This document shows positions 24,842 through 33,600 of a DNA stretch of 36,074 nucleotides, one piece after another; positions within the stretch are counted from its first letter, which is position 1, and each line of letters begins with the position of its first letter. Both the position numbers and the translations under genes were made by a program. The DNA comes from Clostridia bacterium UC5.1-1E11 (lineage in GTDB: Bacteria; Bacillota; Clostridia; Oscillospirales; Acutalibacteraceae), in NCBI GenBank assembly GCA_001305115.1, contig BCAA01000022.1, positions 1-36,074 on the forward strand, in the 5' to 3' direction. Under the pieces are notes generated by a model that had not been told where the DNA came from, did no database searches, and was given only the letters and a program-made list of their open reading frames with translations.

Positions 24842-27031
24842 ATGCGGCGGCCATTTGCGCTGGTTGGATTCACGTATCTGCTGGCGCAGGTGGCCGCTGT
24901 TTTTCTGGGGCTACCTTGGGCTCTGCCTATCGCCTGTGTGCTGTTATTTTTAATGGGCGTGTCACTCATGATTCCACGCTTGCGGATGGGGATTTTCCCA
25001 GTGGCGCTTTGTGCAGCTTCGCTGGCATTTGGTGGTTTTGCAGCGTTGGCTCCAGCGGTCACCCTTCCAGGAGAAGAACTGAATGATCGGGAGGCAAGCT
25101 TTGTAGGAACGCTAGAAGAGGCGCCTTACCGCTCTTACGACAATCGGTATTGTACCATCCGATTAGAAAGTCTGGATGAGGAGCCTGTAGATTTTCGAGT
25201 TCGGCTTTTGGTACCGGAAAATCTAGTTGGAGAAGCGGGAACTTGCCTGAAAGGGAAGGCCCATTTCTATCTGCCGCGCGGTGGGGACGGTTTTTCGAGT
25301 AGAAACTATTATGCCTCTCAGGGAATTTCCGTGTGCGCCTATCTTTACGGATACGAACCATATCAGGTTATTCCTCCGGCATCAAAATCCTTTTGGCACC
25401 ACATACAGGACCTGCGTATTTCTCTGGGTGAAGCGGTGGATTTTTTATTGCCGGAAGAGGAAGCCGGTTTGTTGAAAGGAGTTCTTTTGGGAGACAAATC
25501 CGGTATTTCACCGGAACTTACCGCAGACTTTCGAACGGTCGGTCTTTCTCATGTGATGGCAGTTTCCGGCTTACATATGACCACGGTGGCGAACCTGTTG
25601 ACGGCTATTTTTCTTGCCCTGCATGTACCGCGAAGAGGAAGAGCTGTGCTTGCATCGTTGGGGGTATTGCTCTTTATGGCAGTGGTGGATTTTGCCCCTT
25701 CTGCTTCGCGCAGTGGGATCATGTGTCTACTGTATTTGGCAGGTGGATTCCTATCCCGCAGATCGGATTCCTTGAATTCGCTGGGATTGGCCGTTTGGAT
25801 TTTGTGTCTGGTCAGTCCTTTTGCCGGGGCAGATGTCGGATTATTGCTTTCCTTTTCCGCAACATTAGGCCTGATCCTCTGCTCAGGGCCGATCTGCCGG
25901 CGCTTGGACGCATGTGTTTCCAGTTGGAAGTATGGACGGCGTCTCTTTCACGCCATCCATGTAGTATTGGCAACCAGCATCAGCGCGACGTTGTTTACTT
26001 TTCCAGCAATGATGTTGACTTTCCGGACGGTTTCCGTTGTTGGACTGTTTGCAAATCTTTTAGCGCTGTGGCCAACGACTTTGCTACTACAGTTTGGTTT
26101 AGGCGCGGCGGTTTTACAGCTTTTGTTGCCCGGTACCCTGGCAGCCTTGCCTTTGGCGCTTCCAGCGGGGTGGTTGGCTAAATATCTGTGTACAGTGGTT
26201 TCGTTGCTTGCGCAGATTCCGTATGCCAATATACCGCTTTCTATGGGGTTTGTATTGTTGTGGGTGGCGGCAGTACTCTTTCTGTTGGCATTTTGGCTAT
26301 TCATGGGACATTCTAAAAATTCTTTGCGGATTGTAGGATGGTTATCTTGTATTCTTCTCTTGGCCGGAGTATTTTCCTATCAGATTTCCCGGAGGAATCT
26401 CACGCGGATTGCAATAACCGATGTAGGGTCCGGCCTTTCAGTGGCCATTACGCGGAATGGGAATGCAGTTGTGATCGGGTGTGAAGGATATTCGGCTCAG
26501 GCCATAAAAGAGGAACTTCAGGGGCAAGGGATACGGTCGTTGGACGCGATGTTGTTATTCTCTCATTTTGGAGAGGAAGCACACAACGCTTCCGATGTTT
26601 TAGAAACCTTTTCAACGGAAAAATTAATCGTACCATCCGGTTATATGGACGACTTTTTGCAGACAAGGGTGGATTGCATCGGAGAGGTATATTCTTATCA
26701 AAATTGGGCGCGGCTGGCTCTCGGAGAAGCATTCACGGTTGAACTGGTTCCGGGAGCAGCGCTTTTGGAGGCCAATGGTGCTACGATGTTATTTTGTTCC
26801 GCAGATATGCAGGTGGAAGTACTCCCCAAGACTTGGCGTTCTCCGGACTTTGTAGTCCTAACCCAAGCTGTAGAGGGGGTTGCCGGCGAGTATACGATTT
26901 TATCCATGGACGAGGGAGAGGTTCAAGAAGCAGCCCGTGGGAGACGAAATGTTGCGGTTACGGCTGGCAGAGGAACAGTCGTGGTAGAGTTAACGGATGA
27001 ACAAACATGCCGAATCAGGAGGGATGCATAA
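24842..27031 (+). CDS. comEC: ComEC/Rec2-family DNA uptake channel protein
   Basis: 729-residue polytopic membrane protein. Start 24842 has AGGAGG at 24829-24834, 7 nt away; ATG 24836 is too close to it. The N-terminal membrane region and DUF4131-like soluble segment precede the competence domain with LLKGVLLGDKSGIS, VGLSHVMAVSGLHM and SASRSGIM, the conserved ComEC core. The C-terminal part has a metallo-beta-lactamase-like region (IAITDVGSGLSVAI) but its metal site is eroded: the expected HxHxDH-type motif reads SHFGEEAHNASD. It is expected to carry single-stranded DNA across the membrane, but no other competence genes are in the window. It overlaps holA by one base. Confidence 0.93.
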   Translation: MRRPFALVGFTYLLAQVAAVFLGLPWALPIACVLLFLMGVSLMIPRLRMGIFPVALCAASLAFGGFAALAPAVTLPGEELNDREASFVGTLEEAPYRSYDNRYCTIRLESLDEEPVDFRVRLLVPENLVGEAGTCLKGKAHFYLPRGGDGFSSRNYYASQGISVCAYLYGYEPYQVIPPASKSFWHHIQDLRISLGEAVDFLLPEEEAGLLKGVLLGDKSGISPELTADFRTVGLSHVMAVSGLHMTTVANLLTAIFLALHVPRRGRAVLASLGVLLFMAVVDFAPSASRSGIMCLLYLAGGFLSRRSDSLNSLGLAVWILCLVSPFAGADVGLLLSFSATLGLILCSGPICRRLDACVSSWKYGRRLFHAIHVVLATSISATLFTFPAMMLTFRTVSVVGLFANLLALWPTTLLLQFGLGAAVLQLLLPGTLAALPLALPAGWLAKYLCTVVSLLAQIPYANIPLSMGFVLLWVAAVLFLLAFWLFMGHSKNSLRIVGWLSCILLLAGVFSYQISRRNLTRIAITDVGSGLSVAITRNGNAVVIGCEGYSAQAIKEELQGQGIRSLDAMLLFSHFGEEAHNASDVLETFSTEKLIVPSGYMDDFLQTRVDCIGEVYSYQNWARLALGEAFTVELVPGAALLEANGATMLFCSADMQVEVLPKTWRSPDFVVLTQAVEGVAGEYTILSMDEGEVQEAARGRRNVAVTAGRGTVVVELTDEQTCRIRRDA

Positions 27032-28088
27032 TGCCGGAAATTACAGAGACAGAATTAAAAAAGCAAATAGAACGTGGGACATTTGGAAATCTATATCTGT
27101 TGCACGGAGAAGAAAAATATTTGCTCAAGCTTTATGCAAATCGACTGATCGATAAGGCTTGTGGATCATCATTTCAGGATTTCAACCTTCAAAAAATGGA
27201 TGGTGGAAGTACCTCCATTGACGAGATAGCGGACGCTGTAGAAGCGTTGCCGTTACTTGCAGAGCGAAAGTGTGTGGCGGTATCCGATTTGGACGTAGAA
27301 GCACGTAACGCTTCTGAGACAGCCAAGCTCTATGAGTTGTTGGAAAATGTTCCGGAGAGTACCGTATTGGTGTTGTATCTTCCATCGGTTGAAATTGATT
27401 ATAAAAAGTCCGCCAAGTGGAAGAAGTTTTTGGCTGCGGTTCAGAAATTAGGGACGACGGTCCTTTTTAAGCGCAAGACCCAGGCGGACGCTGAAAAGAT
27501 GCTTTGTGCGGCGGCTGCAAAGCGTCACTGTGAACTATCCCGTGCCGACGCAGGGAAGATCATTGAATATGCAGGAAACGATTTGCAGGTACTCTTTCAA
27601 GAATTGGAGAAGCTCTGTGCCTATGTGGGAGAAGGGAAAGAAATCACCCGGCGGGAGATTGATCTCTTGGTCACGAAGAACTTTGAGACGACCGTTTTTT
27701 GTTGTCCCGTGCCATCTTAGCCCGGCAATATGACAAGGCCTATTCCATTTTGGATTTGCTCTTTTATCAGAATGAAGAGCCCGTTTCTATTTTAGCAGTT
27801 TTGTCCACCTCATATTTGGATTTATACCGAGTACGTGCTGCAGTTCAGAGCGGTAAGAACAGTTTAGAACCGGCAAAATATTTTGATTATAAAGGGAAAG
27901 AATTTCGTTTGCGCAATGCAGAACGCGATGGGGGCCGCTTTTCAATGGAAATGTTGCGCGAGAGTTTGGAAGTCCTTTTGGCAGCCGATCTCTCCTTAAA
28001 GAGTGCAAGGGGAGACCGCCGGACAGTGATGGAAAAGTTGATTGCCCAGTTGCTATTGATTGCAGAAAAGGAAAAATTTGCAGAGTGA
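27031..28088 (+). CDS. holA: DNA polymerase III delta subunit (one frameshift)
   Basis: Clamp-loader subunit that opens the sliding clamp. Start 27031 has AGGAGGG 7 nt upstream, and the pairing comEC-holA is common in Firmicutes. The N-terminal AAA-like domain holds NLYLLHGEEKYLL and DFNLQKMDG; residues SRADAGKIIEYAGNDLQVLF mark the lid. At the T6 run 27695-27700 the frame breaks; one extra T gives ETTVFLLSRAILARQYDKA, and the collar domain continues to 28088. Restored length ~352 residues, as expected. An essential gene, so a sequence error is the likely cause. Confidence 0.9.
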
Positions 28089-28098
28089 GGGAAAGTAC

Positions 28099-28690
28099 GT
28101 GCGCTTAAAGATTCAGGAAGCTGTGATTGTAGAAGGAAAATATGATAAAATCAAGCTGTCCTCTCTGATTGATGGATTAATCATCGAAACAAATGGATTT
28201 CAAATATTCAAAGATCCGGAACAGATGGCGATGATACGGCGTCTGGCAGAGACACGTGGGATTTTGGTGTTGACCGACAGCGACGGGGCAGGGTTTGTAA
28301 TTCGCAACTATCTGGCGGGAGCAATCCCAGCAGAACAGATCAAGCACGCTTATGTACCGGATATTTTTGGGAAAGAAAAGCGCAAAGAGAAGCCCTCAAG
28401 AGAGGGAAAGCTCGGCGTTGAAGGGGTACCCGCCCAAACGATATTGGAGGCTCTCCGGCGTGCAGGGGCAACTTGTGACCAGACAGCGGAGTCAAAGAAA
28501 GGCAGGAAGATCACCAAAGCGGATCTTTTTTGAAGCGGGTCTTTCCGGGGGAGAGAACAGTGCCCAAAAGCGAAAAGTTTTGCTCAGGAAGCTGAAATTG
28601 CCAGAACATTTGGCGCCAAATGCACTTCTAAAAGTGTTGAATAGCTTGATGGATTATGAAGAATTCAGCAGACAAGTACAAAAGTTATAG
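28099..28690 (+). CDS. rnmV: RNase M5-like TOPRIM protein (one frameshift)
   Basis: Ribonuclease that trims 5S rRNA precursors. GTG 28099 follows GAGGGAA. The TOPRIM domain has the catalytic Glu in AVIVEGKYDK (residue 12) and D60-S-D62 in LTDSDGAGFVIRN. KLGVEGVPAQTILEAL is the family signature. The frame ends early at the T6 run 28526-28531; with five Ts it continues ITKADLFEAGLSGGENSAQKR to the stop at 28690, which is the expected C-terminal domain with its basic KRKVLLRKLKLP. Restored length ~196 residues. In many Firmicutes this gene neighbours ksgA; here it follows holA by 10 bp. Confidence 0.85.
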
Positions 28691-28748
28691 AACGAGTGGA
28701 AAGTACAATGAAAAACAAAAAAGAATGCAAAAAATTTGATATTTTGTC

Positions 28749-28778
28749 TTGACATTTTATAGGAAACAATGCTATAAT
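28749..28778 (+). promoter_or_regulatory. Promoter of tRNA-Leu
   Basis: TTGACA (28749-28754), 18 bp, TATAAT (28773-28778), 14 bp before the tRNA 5' end: both boxes are perfect. Confidence 0.9.
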
Positions 28779-28792
28779 AACTCTCGCTGAAT

Positions 28793-28876
28793 GCGCGAGT
28801 GCTGGAACTGGCAGACAGGCACGTTTGAGGGGCGTGTGTCTATGACGTACGAGTTCAAGTCTCGTCTCGCGCACCA
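28793..28876 (+). tRNA. tRNA-Leu (anticodon GAG)
   Basis: 84 nt with encoded CCA. The acceptor stem GCGCGAG/CTCGCGC is perfect. The anticodon stem CACGT/GCGTG encloses loop TTGAGGG, so the anticodon is GAG, reading CUC and CUU. A long variable arm, typical of tRNA-Leu, precedes the T arm ACGAG-TTCAAGT-CTCGT. It has its own consensus promoter and terminator. Confidence 0.96.
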
Positions 28877-28881
28877 AATTT

Positions 28882-28929
28882 GAAACCCTGAAACCCGCAT
28901 GAATGGTGGGTTTTGGGGTTTCTTTTTTT
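28882..28929 (+). terminator. Terminator after tRNA-Leu
   Basis: GAAACCC-TG-AAACCC pairs with GGGTTTT-GGGGTTTC, then a run of seven Ts. Confidence 0.85.
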
Positions 28930-29220
28930 ATCTTCGATCAACAAATTGATCAACAATTTTACAAAATAGATCAACGCTATGGAATGATTGTTTTTTGAGT
29001 TTTGTCGAAATATATTCGAGAACGTTTTACTGTTAATTGCAATAGAACAGGCGGTAGGCAAGGGGAGAATGGGGGCTGTGTCCGTAAATCCTATAGACTC
29101 CGTTTCCAATGGTTTGTCCAGAGCCTTAAAGAGCCCCTAAGGATCTGTTCCAGCCGCTTTTAGCCATTAGGGTTTGTAAGGAAATTACTTGAAAAATCAT
29201 ATGATAATATAGGATCAAAT
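28930..29220. other. AT-rich intergenic stretch downstream of tRNA-Leu
   Basis: No gene recognised. It holds three close GATCAAC copies (about 28935, 28947, 28968) and a 15-bp palindrome TCGAA-ATATA-TTCGA at 29005-29019. No tRNA-Leu 3'-end direct repeat was seen, so an integration site is not supported. Confidence 0.45.
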
Positions 29221-29221
29221 G

Positions 29222-29264
29222 AAACGTCCGTAGAGTCTCTATCAAAGAGATTCTACGGACGTTT
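29222..29264. terminator. Strong inverted repeat / terminator after the minus-strand XRE gene
   Basis: A 19-bp stem (29222-29240 with 29246-29264, one mismatch) with a 5-nt loop lies 2 bp beyond the stop of the minus-strand XRE gene. T runs are short on each side, so it may act in both directions. Confidence 0.8.
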
Positions 29265-29266
29265 TG

Positions 29267-29503
29267 CTATAAGATACTAGGCGGATATTCCGATAGGTCT
29301 TTTCTATAGGCCTGAATATCAATATTGAAGAAAAAGACCAGGCGAAGAAAAATTTCGGAACCAGGTGAGATCTCTCCCTTTTCGATCTTTTGATATTCTC
29401 GTAGAGAGATGAATACGGCATCTGCAACCTGCTGCTGTGTCAGCTTGCGTTTGTCTGTGCGATTGTGATAGATGTCGTGCCCAAAGTGCATTTTGAATGA
29501 CAT
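29267..29503 (-). CDS. Small XRE-family HTH regulator
   Basis: 78-residue single-domain HTH_3 protein. The motif RKLTQQQVADAVFISLREYQ is the helix-turn-helix, followed by KIEKGEISPGSEIFLRLVFFF. A clear AAGGAGG (minus strand) lies 7 nt before the ATG at 29503. A 12-bp palindrome ATATTCGAATAT (29528-29539) just upstream of the ribosome binding site is a candidate autoregulatory operator. No toxin, integrase or phage gene is next to it, so its target is unknown. It is not packed with neighbours and lies in AT-rich sequence. Confidence 0.82.
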   Translation of the reverse strand: MSFKMHFGHDIYHNRTDKRKLTQQQVADAVFISLREYQKIEKGEISPGSEIFLRLVFFFNIDIQAYRKDLSEYPPSIL

Positions 29504-29527
29504 AAATATTCCTCCTTGAAAAGAAGG

Positions 29528-29539
29528 ATATTCGAATAT
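29528..29539. promoter_or_regulatory. Candidate operator (ATATTCGAATAT) upstream of the minus-strand XRE gene
   Basis: Perfect 12-bp palindrome 25 bp upstream of the XRE start codon. Related ATATTCGA strings occur at 29012-29019 and 30510-30517. The assignment is inference. Confidence 0.4.
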
Positions 29540-29780
29540 GCACGATCATTCTACGAATAAAAATTCATATTGTAGATTATGTAAAAATAATTCACATATT
29601 TTTAGGACATTTGAGAATGAAAAATCGATTCTATTAGAGGAATCGAATTGGGAAAAGTCTCATTTTATCAAAAAATACTGGTTCGGCCATCCTTTGCCTA
29701 TCTTAGGTAGTACTTCCTTTTATGTACAAAAACAAAAACCTGTATCATTCGACATAAATAGGTGTTTTATGACTTTGTGA
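29538..29780 (+). CDS. Possible small hypothetical protein
   Basis: 80-codon frame divergent from the small XRE gene, with AGAAGG about 9 nt upstream. The product is basic, with no signal peptide, helix pattern or family I recognise. It is AT-rich like its surroundings. It may be an accidental open frame; listed because it is the only candidate in this gap. Confidence 0.2.
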   Translation: MHDHSTNKNSYCRLCKNNSHIFRTFENEKSILLEESNWEKSHFIKKYWFGHPLPILGSTSFYVQKQKPVSFDINRCFMTL

Positions 29781-29831
29781 AATAAATTTTTTATAGTATG
29801 ATTACGGTAAGTTCAGGAAAGAGGAGATTAT

Positions 29832-30461
29832 ATGGAAGACTACCGAACCATCATAGGAGAAAATATTCGCCGTCACAGAAAGCGGCACTGCCTCACCCAG
29901 GAAGATTTGGCGGAGTTGACCGGCATCCAACCATCCTCTGTTGGGAAAATAGAGCGTGCACAGTCAAATCCAAACTTAACCACACTGTTGCGCTATGCGG
30001 ATGCATTGAAAATCGATTTACCTGCGTTGTTTATTGATCCCAATTCAGAAAAGATAAACGATTGTGTGCCCAATATCCCTTTGTCCGCCCTTCCGGAACC
30101 CAATCGTTCAGCAGCGAGGCTCCTATTACAGGTGCTAAACGATATTGTGAATACAGAATTGGATGAAAGCTATGTTAGCTCCCTATTTTTAGAAATCCTT
30201 CGTTTGGTACGGCACAGTGTTTTTGAGGTGACATCCTCTTCTTGCAGGGAGGAAATGTACAGTGGAGTGCCGGTTTATGGAGTAAAAGCAGTATTTTATA
30301 AAGAAGGGCGTATATATCGTACAGAAGAGATCGCGGATCTATCTACAGACCGCCAGATAGTGGAGCATTTTGTAGCCCGTCTAAATCGCAACTTCGTCTC
30401 CTATGAGAATTTTCGTGATCTTCTGGATGACTTTATGAATAATTTTGGAGCATGGGAATAA
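29832..30461 (+). CDS. XRE-family HTH transcriptional regulator with C-terminal domain
   Basis: 209 residues. The N-terminal HTH_3 domain (residues ~8-62) reads IRRHRKRHCLTQEDLAELTG with IERAQSNPNLTTLLRYADAL. The C-terminal ~140 residues have a helical part and a mixed part with VPVYGVKAVFYKEGRIYRTEE, of no family I recognise. GAGGAG lies ~6 nt before the ATG; TTGTGA/TATGAT at 29775-29802 could be its promoter. It is the nearest regulator upstream of the fucosidase gene (229 bp) in the same direction, so control of that gene is possible but unproven. Confidence 0.8.
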   Translation: MEDYRTIIGENIRRHRKRHCLTQEDLAELTGIQPSSVGKIERAQSNPNLTTLLRYADALKIDLPALFIDPNSEKINDCVPNIPLSALPEPNRSAARLLLQVLNDIVNTELDESYVSSLFLEILRLVRHSVFEVTSSSCREEMYSGVPVYGVKAVFYKEGRIYRTEEIADLSTDRQIVEHFVARLNRNFVSYENFRDLLDDFMNNFGAWE

Positions 30462-30592
30462 TATATGCCCAATAACCGTTTCTTTCTCATCAATGAAATA
30501 ATAAAGTATATTCGATTGGATAAATTATTTGAAAAAGTCCGTAGAAGTACAACAAATATACACAATAAGATACATAAAAAATAGTTTATCAT

Positions 30593-30621
30593 TTGATGAA
30601 TATTGTGAGAAACGATATAAT
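30593..30621 (+). promoter_or_regulatory. Promoter of the fucosidase gene
   Basis: TTGATG (30593-30598), 17 bp, TATAAT (30616-30621), 68 bp upstream of the start. TATATTCGA (30509-30517) lies further upstream and resembles the XRE palindromes. Confidence 0.75.
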
Positions 30622-30689
30622 TTAAATAAGCAACTATTGCGATATATGCGCAATCGGAAACTTAACAAGAAAGGAAGGATTTAGAAAGA

Positions 30690-33600
30690 ATGAAAAAGAC
30701 AAAAAAGTGGTTGTCGCTTCTGGTAGCGGCTATGATGGCTTTGCAACCATTGACGATCCATGGTGCGGCGGCGGCAGAAGATGATGTATCTCCTCCTGAA
30801 GCTTGGGGACCTCTTCCGACAGAGACACAGTTGCAGTACCATGAAGAAGAATTATCAGCGTTCATCCATTTTGGTGTTAACACCTTTTATGGCGTAGAAT
30901 GGGGAACTGGAAAAGAAGACCCGAATGTGTTCCACCCAACAGGTTTGGATACGGACCAGTGGGTAAAGACATTGAAGGATGCTGGCTTTAAGCGCATCAT
31001 CATGATTGGGCGGCACCACGATGGGTTCTGCCTGTGGGATAGCGAGTACACCACCCAGGACGTTGCCAGCAGTACCGACTTTCAAGCTACACAGGCAGCC
31101 CGGGGACAGTCTGGAGACGTTTTGGAAGAGCTCTCCAAATCCTGCACAAAGTATGACATGGATATGGGATTCTATCTTTCTCCTTGGGACGCCAATAATC
31201 CCAGCTATGGTTATGGTACGGGTACGGATGAAGAGACCGATTCAAATGGCGATTACAATGAATACTATATGAATCAGCTTCGGGAAGTACTGGGCAATCC
31301 AAAGTACGGCAACGATGGTAAATTTGTTGAGGTCTGGATGGACGGTGCAAAGGGGAGCGGCGCTGCTGCCCAGCATTATAAATTCCAAGAGTGGTTTGAT
31401 TTGATTGAGGAACTTCAACCCGGCGCAGTGGTTTTCAGCCCATATGGCTCGACCATCCGTTGGATTGGAAATGAATCCGGTAAGGCGGGGGATCCCTGCT
31501 GGTCAAAGCTAGATCAACAACGCCAGAGGGATTACTACGATACATATGGAGGGGACGAAGCAAATTATCTAAATAGTGGCGATCCAAATGGAGATATTTG
31601 GAGCATCGGCGAGTGCGACGTTTCCTTAACGTCCGGATGGTTTTGGAAGGCGGGAAAACAGCCGAAAAGCATGGAAGAGCTGACAGACATCTATTTCAAA
31701 TCTGTGGGACGTGGTCAGCCGTTGCTGCTGAATGTTCCGCCGGATACAACCGGTGTTTTACCAGAGGACTTTGTCGACCGTGTATCGGAATTGGGAGAGA
31801 CGATTCGGGATACCTTCCGGACTGATCTGACAAAACAGGAGGGGGTAACAGCAGAGGCGACCGCTGTGCGTGGCAATAGTCCAACTTATGCTGCGGCCAA
31901 TGTTTTGGATGACGATTCAGACAGCTATTGGACCATGGACGATGGCCAGACGACGGGAAGTATCACGATTGATTTAGGTGGAACCAAGTTGTTTGATATT
32001 GTTTCCATTGAAGAGTACATTGAACTGGGACAGCGAATTTCCGACTTTACCGTAGACGTTCATACTTCTTCCGGTTGGAAAGAATTTGGTTCTGGGCACA
32101 CCATTGGTGCAAAACGTTTGGTACGCGGTGCACCCGTTCGTGCAGACCAGATTCGCGTCAATATTACCGGTTCCCAGGCTGTGCCGTTGATTGAAAATAT
32201 CGGCGCTTTTAAAGCCGAAGGTGCATTTGAACAAGAATCCATTATGCCGGAAGGCTTATCCATGATTGACGATCGTGAATTCGATCGAAGCGACGGTTGG
32301 AACCTGGAAACCATTGATGGTGTTAACGATACCGGCATGTGGGCGAACCCTGGTGCTGAGGCGAGTTTCACCTTTACTGGCACAAAGGCATGGATTGTTG
32401 GAACAAAAGATCCCAACCATGGTACGATGGACGTATATGTGGACGGAAATTTGGTTGCAACCCCTGACGCATATCAGCCAAATCGCCAGCTCAAACAGAT
32501 TCTCTATGTGACTGATGATTTGCCGTATGGAGAACATACGGTGCGTATGGTTTGCAAGACAAAGGCAACGGGACTGGATGCTGCCTTTATATTGGACAAC
32601 AACGGCGCAGGGATGTTTGAGATTGATCCGGCCAGTTATACGGTTCTTGAAGGTGGCACGCAGAATATTGTCATCAAGCGTGTTGGTGGCACATCCGGAG
32701 AAGTTTCTGTCGATTTTCAGACTGCGCCGGATACCGCCGTTCACGGAAGACACTATAACGACGTGAATGAAACAGTGACATTTGCGGATGGACAGGACAC
32801 GGCAGAGGTGACCGTAGAAGCCATTGAAAACAATGAGGTCACCGGTGACCTCCGTTTCTTTGCGGAGATTGTTAACCCGGCTGGAGGCGCTATTTTAGGA
32901 TTTAATACGCGCGCAGATGTCATTATAAAGGACAATGACTTGGTGGATAAAAATGCTTTGAAGGCTGCACTGGAGAAGGCAAATGCGGAGAACGAGGGCT
33001 GGTATACCTCTGCAACATGGATGTCCTTTGTGCAGGCCAGAGAGGAAGCACAGGCGGTTTATGATAATTCAGATGCGACAGCAGAACAAGTGAATACTGC
33101 TCTGGAGAATTTGGAACAGGCTCAAAAAGGGCTGGAAGATCGAACTGCCTTTACAGAGGCGGACCCCTTTATCCTTCCAAAAGAAAATGAAGGAGATAAA
33201 TTGGCGGAGGCAGAGTTTTTTACTCTGGTACCAATTTCTGGGGACAAATATGTCCGAATCGAAGAGGACGCCAATGCGAGTCATGGACAGAAGGTAGGCT
33301 GGATGGAACCAGGCAATGTCATCAAGTTGCCCTATGTAGCACCCAATGCTGGCACATATCGTGTCGACTGTCGTTATCAGAGCGGCCGTCTCAGCGAAGA
33401 AACTGCCAATGTGATCAATTGGAGTGGAGATGGGATTCAGAGCGGTTCGGTGCGTGTCTTTGGGGACAGCAGTGCGCCGTATAAGAACGTCACCTTTGAT
33501 TTAATCGTCACAGAACCCGGTGCAGGGGAATTGGTGATTACAGCGGATTCCAATGCAGGCCCCAATCTTGACTTCTTTACTTTTACCGCCAAAGATTTGG

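Noticed and set aside
28935..28975. GATCAAC repeats as a CRISPR array or replication iterons
   Set aside because: Only three short copies with irregular spacing, and no cas, rep or origin features nearby.
28855..29109. 84-codon minus-strand ORF overlapping the tRNA-Leu 3' end
   Set aside because: Its last residues are the complement of the tRNA T arm and CCA end, a frequent false gene next to tRNAs.
29267..30461. Prophage or toxin-antitoxin module based on the XRE genes
   Set aside because: No integrase, toxin or structural phage gene is present beside either regulator.
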